From the NCBI GenBank assembly GCA_024401165.1, contig JAKSLN010000004.1, positions 1 through 46,815 on the forward strand: DNA of 46,815 nt, in the 5' to 3' direction. Within the stretch, counting starts at the first letter, position 1, and each line of letters opens with the position of its first letter. Source of the DNA: Bacteroidaceae bacterium. GTDB lineage: Bacteria > Bacteroidota > Bacteroidia > Bacteroidales > Bacteroidaceae. Position numbers and translations under genes: made by a program. Shown here piece by piece: positions 26,101 through 35,900 of this stretch. The notes under the pieces were generated by a model. The model worked only from the letters and a program-made list of their open reading frames with translations, was not told the origin of the DNA and did not search any database.

Positions 26101-26725
26101 CTACTGCTACACCGAGGCAAGCCGCTACAAGTTCCAGGGTGGTGACGCTATCTACGAGGATATCAACCACGATGGTAACATCGACCGTTACGATATGGTA
26201 TATCTGGGTAACTCTAACCCCAAGTGGTTCGGTGGTTTCGGTTTCAACCTGTACTACGGCAAGTTTGACATCAACTGCTCATTCAACTTCCGTATTGGCA
26301 ACCAGATTGTAAACATGGCACGTGCACGCTACGAGAGCATGCTGGACAACACCAACCAGAGCTATGCTACCACATGGCGCTGGCGCAAGAACGGTGACGA
26401 GACCGACATTCCTCGCGCTCTGACAGGAACAAAGGGTTACAGCAGCTACAACTCTCTGCCTAGCGACCGCTATGTAGAGAATGGTGACTACCTGCGTATG
26501 CAGTACATCCAGTTGCGTTACAGCTTCGACAACAAGGCTACTTGGATGAAGAATCTGGGTATGAAGACCCTGTCACTCTCTGCCACTATCAACAACCTCT
26601 TCGTCCTCACCAAATATACTGGTGTTGACCCCGAAGTTGGTTACGGTGGTTACGGTGTGGCAACGGATAACCAGAAGACTCCTCGTGCCAAGTCATTCAC
26701 TTGCAACGTATCAATCGGTTTCTAA
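23162..26725 (+). CDS. SusC/RagA-family TonB-linked outer-membrane protein (first copy)
   Basis: A 1187-residue transporter. A signal peptide ends at about residue 24 (ASAQ). A carboxypeptidase-regulatory-like domain is at about 27-105 (ISGTVSDDIDVVVGANV, FNGNFTMTI, SYIGYKKW). The segment DVVVTAKKK (109-117) precedes the plug domain, about 130-260, with SVDQALQGQIAGLDI, TMRLRGTTTINGNAQPLIVVND and LRGSNGVIEIKLRRG. The barrel fills the rest and ends SIGF. The late NNLFVLTKYTGVDPEV motif is typical of SusC. It should import a large ligand through the outer membrane with SusD as lid. It stands 12 nt before its SusD partner. Length is slightly above the usual 1000-1100. Confidence 0.96.
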   Translation: MTRYIKFILLGLVSLMATLPASAQSRRISGTVSDDIDVVVGANVKEIDKNNRIVSQAITDFNGNFTMTIKDPKNVLEISYIGYKKWSSPIGTKNVFKVTLQDNTKQMKDVVVTAKKKAPTTGLDIPQREYAGAVQNFSMDDMEGLAFESVDQALQGQIAGLDIVANSGNLGSGTTMRLRGTTTINGNAQPLIVVNDHIFELPDDAQQVNFEDMDNEEQFSTLLNVNTEDIESITVLKDASSAAKWGLRGSNGVIEIKLRRGKRGPTRVTFTYKFNGTWQPDGYKMLDGNGYTMMLKEAYYNPTQTPTSIPELDYNQELGGGKIYRHFGGYDIGYGRGNTDWIDAVTQFGNEHRYHVNLSGGGEKAQFRIGAGYNTSTGSIIGQKLDQFTESTALDYQVSDRIKFSSNINMTFTTNHKNYAGILDRAYSAMPNMSIWEFDELGNRTGNYFNMFPIAANLSSSSTNQIDNDGHYTSYELRDRFTNGNPVANAYGAWHVMKQYNLTPQFSIEYKLLGKDSESHQLNYVGDVQLSIFNTSDDKFCPSYLKPMPWVYGGDNSAALANNERNQVSNSEYKSVGFSTRHDLRFYPVLKNRDHNLSAMFRFELNTNNSSNQNLGLWNVPNGITDPTVIALMQSAGASNGESRSHAFMEQIHYSYKSKYSLDLLVRTDGSTAFGRTNKYGTFPSVGGRWNIIDEPFMQRVKPFISMLAFRPTWGITGNMGGAGGGNQYNRYSSGGYYNGHSVVQPDNLSLTNLRCEKTEQWNFGFNLGLLDDLLEFQLDIYDKKTTDLYMNNMRIPAANGFNTLACINGGTMRNKGWDLNASTGRFAKVGKFSMRVRGNVSQNFNTVEEMNSLILENLNGSETWEPTNFNFNQRVQINNALGSIYGLKSKGVYRYDYDHNGYTNTSWGAYGYNEVDASGNVLNNADEAALKGTGYDKHGNPINTAAAAARRGENSTCPIAYDANGNMLTDAKGNPLPMYYCYTEASRYKFQGGDAIYEDINHDGNIDRYDMVYLGNSNPKWFGGFGFNLYYGKFDINCSFNFRIGNQIVNMARARYESMLDNTNQSYATTWRWRKNGDETDIPRALTGTKGYSSYNSLPSDRYVENGDYLRMQYIQLRYSFDNKATWMKNLGMKTLSLSATINNLFVLTKYTGVDPEVGYGGYGVATDNQKTPRAKSFTCNVSIGF

Positions 26726-26737
26726 AATCCAGACAAC

Positions 26738-28753
26738 ATGAAAAAACTTAAATATTTAACACGTCTGGCCTGTTCGGCGGTAGTGGCAACCTGCGCACTT
26801 ACCTCTTGCCAGGACTGGCTGACCATATATCCCCAGACTCAGATTGTTGAGGAGAACTTCTGGGAAGACAAGAACGACCTTGAGGGCGTTCGCTATGCGG
26901 CATACAAGTCGATGTGCGGAACCCTCGAGAAGATGGTGCTATGGGGCGACCTCCGCTCGGACACTTACGTCCTCTCAAGTGCAGACGAAAGCACCTCAAC
27001 GCAGAACTTCTATAATGAGGTACGCGAAGGCCGCATCGACCGTGACTCGGCTAACACATACTTCGACTGGAGCGGTTTCTATACGACCATCAACTACTGT
27101 AACAAGGTACTCTACCATGGTGCAGAGGTGCTGGAGAACGACAAGCAGTTCACGACAAGTGAATGGAACCAGATGAGAGCTGAGATCACGGCTCTGCGTG
27201 CCCTCAACTACTTCTACCTACTCCGTTCATTCAAGGACATCCCCTTCACGACCAAGGTTATCAACACGGACGAGCAGATCGAGCTCTTCGGTGCCACCAA
27301 CCAGTTGGTAGTTCTGGACTCACTCATCACCGATGTTGAGAGCATCCAGGGACAGGCAACCAACCGATACAGTTCACTGAAGGACACAAAGGGCTTGATG
27401 ACAAACTCTGCCATCTACGCCATGCTGAGCGACATGTACCTCTGGCGCGCCTCTCTGCACCAAGGCCGTGACATCAAGCAGGACACCGTGTATGTGAGAA
27501 ACGTAAAGAACACGGCTAACGTAAAGAATCTAACCGTGCGTGACGATAGCGTTTACGTAGTTCACACCATCGAGGGTGACTACCAAATGGCTGTCGAGTA
27601 TGCAGACAAGGCTATGGCCAAGCTCTACGAGCAGAACCAGCTGAACAAGCAAGGTTTGAACGAAAAGTCGGAGGAAACCAACAACTACGGCCTCGAGTTC
27701 TGCGAATTGTACAAGAACCGCTTTGAGGACTTCAAGGAAGGTGGCAAGGTTGAGATCAAGGCTTACGACAAGATCTTCACCCAAGGCAACTCTGACGAGA
27801 GCATCTTCGAATTGCAGTTCAACAACAGCGACAACCGCAGCAACGACGTCGTTACCAGCCAGTGGGGCTACAGCACAAGGGTACACTTGGCCATCAGCGA
27901 GCAGGCTATCAACGCAATCTACGGTTCGGCCAACAAGGACTACGACGTACGTACCTGGTTGTTTGCATTCAGTAAGGTTAACTCTATTGGTAGCACAAAG
28001 TATACAACGACACTGCCCAACCTCTACTGCTTCAAGTGGCGCGATGCCAGCATCGAAACACCTGAGAGCGGTAAGGTCAACGAGGTTAAGATCAGCACCT
28101 CTGGCGAAGGCGACAACTATCGCAACTGGATCATCTACCGTTTGAGCGACGTCATGCTGCAGAAAGCAGAGGCACTCGCAATGCTGGCTCAGTTCGGCAA
28201 GAAGGAGACTGACCCTCTGGCACAGGAAGCTCGTCGCATCGTCAACGCTCTGCACCGTCGCTGGTACTGTCCCGACGTGAACAACCAGCAGACTGCCAGC
28301 ACCAACGTGACGGACAACGATGGCTACGCATACTACACAGATGCGACCAAGGCCAAGACTGCAGGTAACCTGCCTACTCCCAGCATCAATTCGACTGAGG
28401 TTGCCGTCCTGAACGAGCGTCAGATAGAGTTCGTAGCAGAGGGTAAGCGTTGGTTCGACCTGGTCCGCTACGCAGAGCGTCACGCTGGTGGCAAGAACGG
28501 CACCCAGGATGCACGCGAATGGAGCGAGGCCAATCCTATCGGCAACGGTAAGGCAGGTGTCGACCTGATGGTTGACAACTTCTTGAGCCACACCTTCAGC
28601 AGTTCGCTGTGTGCTTCACTGAAGAACCACATGAAGAACCGCTACGGACTTTATAATCTGATTTACTATATGGAGATCAAGGCCAGCGTGGATGACAATG
28701 GTGTGCAGCATCTGGAGCAGAACCCCGTATGGAACAAGTCATTGTATGATTAA
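26738..28753 (+). CDS. SusD/RagB-family outer-membrane lipoprotein (first copy)
   Basis: A 671-residue lipoprotein with lipobox ALTSC, lipid on Cys24, and the standard mature start CQDWLTIYPQTQI. The helical, TPR-containing SusD fold is supported by YYLLRSFKDIPFTTKV-like residues near 165-180, NWIIYRLSDVMLQKAEALAML in the C-terminal half, and NERQIEFVAEGKRWFDLVRYAERH toward the end. It forms the hinged lid over the SusC just upstream and captures ligand at the cell surface. It is larger than SusD (about 550 residues), with inserts around 245-320 and near 500-540. Two FAS1 genes follow, the next after 15 nt. Confidence 0.95.
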   Translation: MKKLKYLTRLACSAVVATCALTSCQDWLTIYPQTQIVEENFWEDKNDLEGVRYAAYKSMCGTLEKMVLWGDLRSDTYVLSSADESTSTQNFYNEVREGRIDRDSANTYFDWSGFYTTINYCNKVLYHGAEVLENDKQFTTSEWNQMRAEITALRALNYFYLLRSFKDIPFTTKVINTDEQIELFGATNQLVVLDSLITDVESIQGQATNRYSSLKDTKGLMTNSAIYAMLSDMYLWRASLHQGRDIKQDTVYVRNVKNTANVKNLTVRDDSVYVVHTIEGDYQMAVEYADKAMAKLYEQNQLNKQGLNEKSEETNNYGLEFCELYKNRFEDFKEGGKVEIKAYDKIFTQGNSDESIFELQFNNSDNRSNDVVTSQWGYSTRVHLAISEQAINAIYGSANKDYDVRTWLFAFSKVNSIGSTKYTTTLPNLYCFKWRDASIETPESGKVNEVKISTSGEGDNYRNWIIYRLSDVMLQKAEALAMLAQFGKKETDPLAQEARRIVNALHRRWYCPDVNNQQTASTNVTDNDGYAYYTDATKAKTAGNLPTPSINSTEVAVLNERQIEFVAEGKRWFDLVRYAERHAGGKNGTQDAREWSEANPIGNGKAGVDLMVDNFLSHTFSSSLCASLKNHMKNRYGLYNLIYYMEIKASVDDNGVQHLEQNPVWNKSLYD

Positions 28754-28768
28754 TAGAAGGACAAAGCA

Positions 28769-30901
28769 ATGAAACATATGAATAAATTCAAGAAATATAC
28801 GCTCTTGGCAGTTGCTGCGCTGGGATTCTCGCTGACGCAGAGCTGTACAGAGAACATTGATATGTCGGATCGCTACACGTTCACCGAGTACACTATCGAG
28901 AGTTACTTGGCTGCGCACGACACGACATACAGCGAGTATTACAAACTGCTGGGGCAGGTTCCCATCAGCCCCCGTTCGGAGTCTACCGTTCTGCAGTTGA
29001 TGTCGGCACGTGGTAATTTTACCGTTTTCGCGCCCAACAACCATGCCATTCAGGAGTACCTGGATACGCTATGCTCAAAGGGTATCATCAACAAGCCTTC
29101 ATGGGATGGTTTCCCAAACAAGGAAACCTTGGACTCCATCCGCAAGGTCATTGTTTACAACAGTATCATCGATGGCAAGGACAACACAGAGGCCTACCAG
29201 ACCAGCTCTTTCCCCAACCCCGGCGAGGAGTTCATCATCAGCAACCTGAACGAGCGCAAGCTGACAGTTGAGGTAGGCAAGAATGCCGACTCTATCTACA
29301 TCAACGGTAAGAAGGACAAGAAGACTGGCGTCATTACAGCAGGTTGTCTTATCGACCTGAAGAACCGCGACATCGTGGCCATCAACGGTTGCATCCACCA
29401 GATGCATCAGGTAGTAGCTCCTACCTCTGAGAGTGTAGGTGATATTCTGAAGAAGTACATTGACGTCAAGGACGAACGCTTCTCTGTAACCGCCAAGTTG
29501 ATCCAGGCATGCGGTCTCTTCGACACCTTGAGCAAGATCAAGGACGAAGTATGGGAGCAGATGTACCTGAACGACGAAGTGACCGACCTGCCCCGTCACC
29601 CGACAGAGAAGATTGGTACTGTACCTCCTCACCGCTACTACGGCTTCACCATTTTTGCTGAGACCAACGACTTCTGGGAACACACTTTGGGTAAGGCTGC
29701 CAACGACATCACCGTTGAGGACATCAAGAACTGGGTCATTGGCAAGAACTTCTATCCCAACGCAAAGGACAACGGCAAGTACAACGATCCTGAGAACGTT
29801 CTGAACCAGTTCGTTACCTACCACATCCTGCCTGAGAAGCTGCCCGTTAATAAGCTGGTTATTCACTACAACGAGAAGGGTTACTACTATAACCCCAGCT
29901 CTACTCCCTACTCTATTCCCGTTTGGGAGCTCCCAACAACCATGGGTAAGCGCCGTCTTCTGAAGATCTATGAGGGTGGCAAGAATGCTCCTAAGGGCAT
30001 CTACCTGAACCGCTTCCCCGAACTGGACAACGGCCGTCATGGAAAGTACTACGAGGTAGCTTGCAGCGAAGACAAGCAGGGTATCCTGATCAACACAACA
30101 GAATTCGAGAATCCCGCAAACGGTTACATCTATCCCATCAATGACGTGCTGGTTTACGATGAGGCAACCCGTGAGAACCTGCAAAAGGAGCGCCTGCGTT
30201 TCGACGTATCAAGCTTCTTCCCCGAGTTCATCAACAACGACATCCGCGACAACCGCCAGTCTGACGTCTGCATCGGTATTCCCGTCAGCAGCAAGTACAG
30301 ATACTTGGAGGACTTGGATATCGCCGACGGTACCTTATTCTATTATCTGCGTGGTCTGGGCCGTGCATGGCAGAACCTGCAGGGCGACGAGATCAACGTC
30401 GTAGGTTCGTACGAGATGACCTTCAAGATGCCTCCCGTTCCCAAGAAGGGTATTTATGAGATCCGCTATGCCGTACAGAACAACTCTGACTGGCGAGGCA
30501 TGTGCCAGGTTTACTTTGGTGAGAACAAGAACCGCATGCCTGCTATCGGCATTCCTTTGGACCTCCGCATTGGTGGTAACAGTCCTCTGCTGGGTTGGGC
30601 TGCCGACAATGCTCAAGACGACGACTACAACGCAGAAATCGACAAGAAGATGCGTAACAACGGTTTCATGAAGGGTTCTGAGTACTATCATGCAGGTGGA
30701 GCCGGCGCAAGCACAGCGCGTGCCGTCCAGACCACTACCCGTCGTATCATCGTTCGTCAGGAGATGGATCCCGATAAGACGTATTACCTGAAGTTCAAAA
30801 CCGTGCTCGAGGCAACCAACCGCCAGTTCTACATGGACTACATCGAGTACTGTGCTAAGGAAGTATACGATAACCCCAACACTCCTGAGGACATCTGGTA
30901 A
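28769..30901 (+). CDS. FAS1-domain surface lipoprotein (second of three)
   Basis: A 710-residue lipoprotein, lipobox LTQSC with Cys26. Two FAS1-like repeats are visible: the first at about 45-220 (NFTVFAPNNHAIQEYL near 83-98, closing with INGCIHQMHQVVAPTSE), the second at about 270-460 (GFTIFAETNDFWEHTL; NQFVTYHILPEKLPVNKLV; GYIYPINDVLVYDEAT). The last part, about 500-710, looks like a beta-rich domain (KKGIYEIRYAVQ; TYYLKFKTVLEATNRQFYMDYIEYC). It sits directly after SusD, the position of SusE/SusF surface glycan-binding proteins in classic loci, so a ligand-binding role is inferred. GGACAA precedes ATG 28769; an ATG three codons on is the alternative start. Confidence 0.85.
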   Translation: MKHMNKFKKYTLLAVAALGFSLTQSCTENIDMSDRYTFTEYTIESYLAAHDTTYSEYYKLLGQVPISPRSESTVLQLMSARGNFTVFAPNNHAIQEYLDTLCSKGIINKPSWDGFPNKETLDSIRKVIVYNSIIDGKDNTEAYQTSSFPNPGEEFIISNLNERKLTVEVGKNADSIYINGKKDKKTGVITAGCLIDLKNRDIVAINGCIHQMHQVVAPTSESVGDILKKYIDVKDERFSVTAKLIQACGLFDTLSKIKDEVWEQMYLNDEVTDLPRHPTEKIGTVPPHRYYGFTIFAETNDFWEHTLGKAANDITVEDIKNWVIGKNFYPNAKDNGKYNDPENVLNQFVTYHILPEKLPVNKLVIHYNEKGYYYNPSSTPYSIPVWELPTTMGKRRLLKIYEGGKNAPKGIYLNRFPELDNGRHGKYYEVACSEDKQGILINTTEFENPANGYIYPINDVLVYDEATRENLQKERLRFDVSSFFPEFINNDIRDNRQSDVCIGIPVSSKYRYLEDLDIADGTLFYYLRGLGRAWQNLQGDEINVVGSYEMTFKMPPVPKKGIYEIRYAVQNNSDWRGMCQVYFGENKNRMPAIGIPLDLRIGGNSPLLGWAADNAQDDDYNAEIDKKMRNNGFMKGSEYYHAGGAGASTARAVQTTTRRIIVRQEMDPDKTYYLKFKTVLEATNRQFYMDYIEYCAKEVYDNPNTPEDIW

Positions 30902-30925
30902 AAAGCAAGTCAACAAGTCTAAGAA

Positions 30926-30951
30926 CCAGCCGGAGGGGAACTGAAGGCTGG
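30926..30951 (+). other. Intercistronic hairpin between the second and third FAS1 genes
   Basis: CCAGCC (30926-30931) pairs with GGCTGG (30946-30951) over a 14-nt loop in the widest gap (88 nt) of the operon. There is no T run, so an RNA processing or stability element is more likely than a terminator. Confidence 0.35.
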
Positions 30952-30989
30952 CGCAAGACAAAAAGACAATAGAAAAAATCAATAAAAAG

Positions 30990-32942
30990 ATGATTATGAA
31001 AAACATCATTAATAATATAAAAGGTGTAGCTATGGGGGCTGCCATACTGAGTATGTGCGCCAGCTGTACCGACACCTGGGACGACCATTACAATGGCGGC
31101 GAGGGTACTTCTGCAACGAAGACCCTCTGGGAGCAGATCGAGTCGAACCCCGACTTGAGCCGCTTTGCTGCCATCGCCCAGAAGGCCGTTTACTACAAGG
31201 ATGAGTTTCACCCTCTAACCAACATGAAGACGGGTAAGCCCTACACCTTCCGTGACAAGTTCAGCGAGGCCATGCCTATGACGGTGTGGGTTCCCAACAA
31301 CAGCGCTATCTCTGAAAACGAAATGCAGACCTGGCTCAACCTGGCTGAGACGCACCCCTACACCGTGCATCAGCAGTTGATGGCAAACTGCATCTCTCTT
31401 CGTCGCGAGGTAGCAACCAGCGGTGGCATCGACACCTTGCAGATGATCAATGGAAAACGCATGGTCTTCGACAAGGACAACTACACCATGCACAACCAAC
31501 CTATGGTCCAGTCAGCCATGAACATCGCTGCAACCAACGGTACCCTGCACACGGTAAGTTCTGTCCTCCCCTTCGAGTACAACATCTACGAATTCGTCAA
31601 GGACGCAGTCAACGCCAACCAGAACAGCGTAAACCGCTTCCATCAGTACGTACTGAAGACCGACACCGTGTACTTCAACCAAAATGCATCCATCGAGGGT
31701 AACCCCGACATCAACGGTAACCCCACCTACGTAGACAGTGCCTACGTGAACACCAACATGATGTTCCACACCCGTCAGTACCTCCCCAACATCGGTCAGG
31801 ACAAGTGTCTGACTTACAACGAGTACTTCAATGCCAACATTGCTGGTGAAGACTCTGACTTTGTCCTCGTAGTTCCTACTGATGCTGCATGGGAAGCTGC
31901 TTACGAGAAACTGAAGCCCCTCTACAACTACGCCAACAACTACGTTGACAACGTGAAGGGTAACAGCAACACAACCGCTTACCGCTACATTCAGGAGGAC
32001 GAGATGGACTCTATCACCGCGCAGAGCATCAACATGGACATCATTTCACCTCTCTGTTTCAATGCACACAAGCAGCCCAAGCGCTCTTTGGCCGGCCCTC
32101 TCTGGACCAGCGAAGAATTGCTGAAGGCAGCAGACGGTAGCATCGAGTATCTCCTCAACACCTTCGGCGACACTCTACGCACAGACAGCGAGTGGAGCAA
32201 AACTTCTCTCTGGGAAGGCAAGAAGGCGGTAAAGATGAGTAACGGTTACAGCATTGTCACCAACGAATGGAACCTGCCCCGCAAGCTCTATCAGCCCGAC
32301 CTGAACATTGAGATTGGTTGGGAAAGCTTCTACAACCGTGCCACTGCTACAGGTATGACCACCAGTTATCCCTTCAGCAACGCCACGGCAAAGGAATGGG
32401 CCGACACCGTTGGTTACGTCAGCCACGACAACTTCTACGAGCTGGCTCCCAACAGTGAGAACAACTCCATCAATAACATCTTCCGTCTCGTAGGTACTCG
32501 AGGTGACAGCGAGAATCTGGAGAGCGAGGTAATGAGTGGTACCTACGACATTTGCATCGTCTGCGTACCCGACTTCTACAAGACAAGTACCGACACCATC
32601 GTGGGCGACACCATCCGTCACCGTATCACCGCTACGCTGAACTACTGTAACAACGCAGCCAATGGTAAGGATGCACAGCTGAAGATTGCCAACAACAATG
32701 CAATCGTATACGAGGGTCTAAAGGTCGACACCGTTGTTCTGTTCAAGGACTTCACCTTCCCCTACAGCTACAAGAACCTGCGCCACAGCTACCCCACCTT
32801 GCAGCTCGGAACTTATAGCACCAGTGCTGACCGCGACAAGAAGAAGACCTATCCCGTCTTCCGAAACAATCTCTGCATTGACCGCATCCTGCTCATCAGC
32901 AAGGATGGCAACAAGAATGAAGAGATAGCGATTGTAGAATAA
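30990..32942 (+). CDS. FAS1-domain surface lipoprotein (third of three)
   Basis: A 650-residue lipoprotein, lipobox CASC with Cys26, mature start CTDTWDDHY, again acidic after the lipid site. FAS1-like segments: MTVWVPNNSAISENEMQTWL near 95-115 with closing NGTLHTVSSVLPFEYNIYEFV near 185-205, and a second FAS1 opening FVLVVPTDAAWEAAYEKL near 291-308. From about 510 a beta-rich C-terminal domain follows (SGTYDICIVCVPDFYK; RHRITATLNYC; CIDRILLISK), similar in plan to that of the previous gene. Both look like diverged relatives, probably an old duplication. An ATG two codons later is an alternative start. Gap to the next gene, 27 nt. Confidence 0.85.
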   Translation: MIMKNIINNIKGVAMGAAILSMCASCTDTWDDHYNGGEGTSATKTLWEQIESNPDLSRFAAIAQKAVYYKDEFHPLTNMKTGKPYTFRDKFSEAMPMTVWVPNNSAISENEMQTWLNLAETHPYTVHQQLMANCISLRREVATSGGIDTLQMINGKRMVFDKDNYTMHNQPMVQSAMNIAATNGTLHTVSSVLPFEYNIYEFVKDAVNANQNSVNRFHQYVLKTDTVYFNQNASIEGNPDINGNPTYVDSAYVNTNMMFHTRQYLPNIGQDKCLTYNEYFNANIAGEDSDFVLVVPTDAAWEAAYEKLKPLYNYANNYVDNVKGNSNTTAYRYIQEDEMDSITAQSINMDIISPLCFNAHKQPKRSLAGPLWTSEELLKAADGSIEYLLNTFGDTLRTDSEWSKTSLWEGKKAVKMSNGYSIVTNEWNLPRKLYQPDLNIEIGWESFYNRATATGMTTSYPFSNATAKEWADTVGYVSHDNFYELAPNSENNSINNIFRLVGTRGDSENLESEVMSGTYDICIVCVPDFYKTSTDTIVGDTIRHRITATLNYCNNAANGKDAQLKIANNNAIVYEGLKVDTVVLFKDFTFPYSYKNLRHSYPTLQLGTYSTSADRDKKKTYPVFRNNLCIDRILLISKDGNKNEEIAIVE

Positions 32943-32969
32943 CCTCTCACCATTCAAAAATCAGAATTT

Positions 32970-35900
32970 ATGAAGATTACAAGCAATAAGCTCCTGCACA
33001 ACTCCATGCGCTATGGATTGTGCCTGGCCATGCTCTCAACTCTGGGTGTAGCACCTGTTTTTGCCCAGGAGGAAGAAGATGAAGAAGCGGCAGCTGCAAA
33101 GGTCCTCTTCGACAAGCGCAGAGCAGAGAAGGCTAAGGATGAGAACAAATATGTGATGAAAGAGGTGAGCGGAAAGGTCACCGACAACGCCACCGGCGAT
33201 CCCATGGGTGGTGTGCGTGTTCAGGCTCTCGGCGGAGAGCGTTGGTCATGCTTGACCGAGGAGGATGGTACCTATACCCTCCGCGTGCCCAACTTCACCA
33301 CAGCACTCTATGTCTATGCTCCCGACTACCAGCCCGCACAGGTGGCCATCAAGGGTAGCACCGGACAGGATGTTTCCCTCATCACGTCAAAGTTCCGCGG
33401 TTACTTCACCGATGGCACCTCCATCACCAGCCGCAACTCAATCCTCGTAGATCACTCTAGCAGCATCACGGTCGAGACAGAGATCGAGAACCGTCTGGCA
33501 GGCGACGTTCACAGCGTCAGCCGTAGCGGAATGCTGGGACAAGGTGCCTACCTCACCATCCGTGGTGTGAACAGTATCAACGCCAACGCACAGCCCCTCA
33601 TCATCCTCGATGGCAACATCATCGATCCTGAGTACGAACGCACCTCGCTGCACGAGGGCTACTACAACAACATCCTCGCAGGTCTCGATCCAGAGAACGT
33701 AGAGAGCGTTGAGGTACTGAAGAACGGTACTGCACTCTACGGTGCCAAGGGTAGCAATGGTGTCATCATCATCAAGACCAAGCGCGGACGCTCGATGGCA
33801 ACTAAGATCAACGTTCGCATCTTTGGTGGAACCGAGTTCGTTCCTAAGAAGATGAGCATGCTCAACGGCGACCAGTACCGCACTTATCTGGGCGACCTGG
33901 CCGGAACGGTGAAGGACCTGACTGTCAGCAACACCGATGACGTGCAGACTGCTTTCTTGAACGACTCGCCCAACTACTACTATCCCGTCTTTCACAACAA
34001 CACCGACTGGCAGAAGGATATGTATCAGAACACCTTCGTACAAAACTACAAGGTGAACGTAGAGGGTGGTGACGACGTAGGTATGTACAGCCTCTCACTG
34101 GGTTACACCGACGGCAAGGGCACACAGGTAGGCAACGACTACAGCCGCCTAAACCTTCGCTTTAACACCGACATCAAGATTACCGACAAACTGACTACTG
34201 CACTCGATATCGCCTACAACCAGACTGCCTACAATATTCTGGACAGTGGATGGAGCGAGAACTACGACATGCAGAACATCGGTTCTACCAACGTTCTGGG
34301 CGTTGTTTCTGCTCCCATGCTGAGTCCTTACGCCTACTACATGGACGACGACAACAACATGCAGCTCTCCCTCTCAAAGGAGTACGCCGGTAAGTACGCA
34401 TCTGGTAACACCACCACCTGGATCCAGAATCCCTTCAAGTTCCCCAAATCATTGGGCATCAACGAGGCTCTGCGCAATCCCTACTGGATTATCCAGAACG
34501 GTGGCGGTATGAACAAGAACTACGCTGAGATGTCACAGATCAACATCAACGTAGCTCCCAAGTACCAAATCACCAAGCAGTTCTCTATTCAGGACCGCTT
34601 CAACTACCAGCTCAACCGCAACAACGAGAAGTACTTCCTCCCCATCTCAGGTACCACACTCTACCTACTTGAGGACCTCGGTAGCATCACTTCTGTACTG
34701 AAGTCACAGTTCACCAAGGAGACTACTATCAACAACGACCTCACCCTGGAGTGGAAGAACCGCTACGATGCTCACGTTATCGACGTTATCGGTGGCTGGC
34801 GCTACAACAACTACTCGTATTCTTACAGCTACATGCGTGGTTACAACAATGAGAACGACAAGTTGCCCAACATCTCCAAAAACATGCAGTTCATCAACTA
34901 CGGAGGAACCAAGGACAACTGGATTGACATGACCTACTACCTCGACGCTACCTACAACTACGCAAACAAGTACTTCGCAGAGCTGACTGTCAGTTCGGAA
35001 GCAAGTTCTAAGTTTGGCAACAACACCAAGTCTGGAATCCATCTGGGCGGTGTCAGCTGGGGTATCTTCCCTTCTCTGCAGTTGGGTTGGGTCATCAGCA
35101 ACGAGGACTGGTTCAAAACCGGCAAGGGCGTCAACTACTTGAAGTTGACCGCCGGCATTGAGCAGAACGGTAACGACGACCTCGACTACTATGCAGCTCG
35201 CACCTACTGGGAGAGCCAGCAGGTAACAGAGAACACCGTCGGTCTAGTGCTGAAGAACATTGAGAACAGTACAATCCAATGGGAGACTGCAACGAAGTTC
35301 AACGTAGCTCTTGAGGGAGCCTTCCTGAACAATCGTCTGCACGCTGGTGTTGACTTCTTCTACAACAAGATTGACAACATGTTGACCATCAAGGACCTCA
35401 ACTACATCTCTGGTATGCGTCAGTACTGGACCAACGAGGGCGCCATGTCCAACATTGGTTTCGAGGTTAACGCAAACGCAGCCATCGTCAACACAAAGGA
35501 CTGGAAGTGGGAGCTTGGCGCAACCGTAGGCCACTACACCAACGAGGTTACCAAGATGCCCGAGAGCAACATGATCACCTTGACCAATGCTGATGGTAAG
35601 GTCACTAACAAATTGAACGGATACACCAGCAGCATCTACGGTGAGAGCAACGTCCTCACGGCTGTGGGCTATGCTGCAGGCAGTTTCTACGGCTGGCAGA
35701 CCAACGGCGTCCTCTCAAGCGATGCTGAGGCATCGAAGGCTGGTGCCAAGGGTTACCTTAAGTATCCCACCGGACTGGCAGAGGATCCCTACCGCAACTT
35801 CCAGGCTGGCGACGTACGCTTTGTTGACCAGAACGGCGATGGTGTCATTGATGAGGCAGACAAGGTTGTCATCGGCAACCCCAACCCCAGCCTCTATGGT

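Noticed and set aside
27530..28591. A 353-codon minus-strand frame opposite SusD
   Set aside because: It is a shadow of the SusD coding strand with no start context and no recognisable motif.
29099..30184. A 361-codon open frame on the minus strand, opposite the second FAS1 gene
   Set aside because: It is antisense to a FAS1 lipoprotein with a clear lipobox and domains; its composition is rich in Val/Leu/Asp as expected of a reverse-strand shadow.
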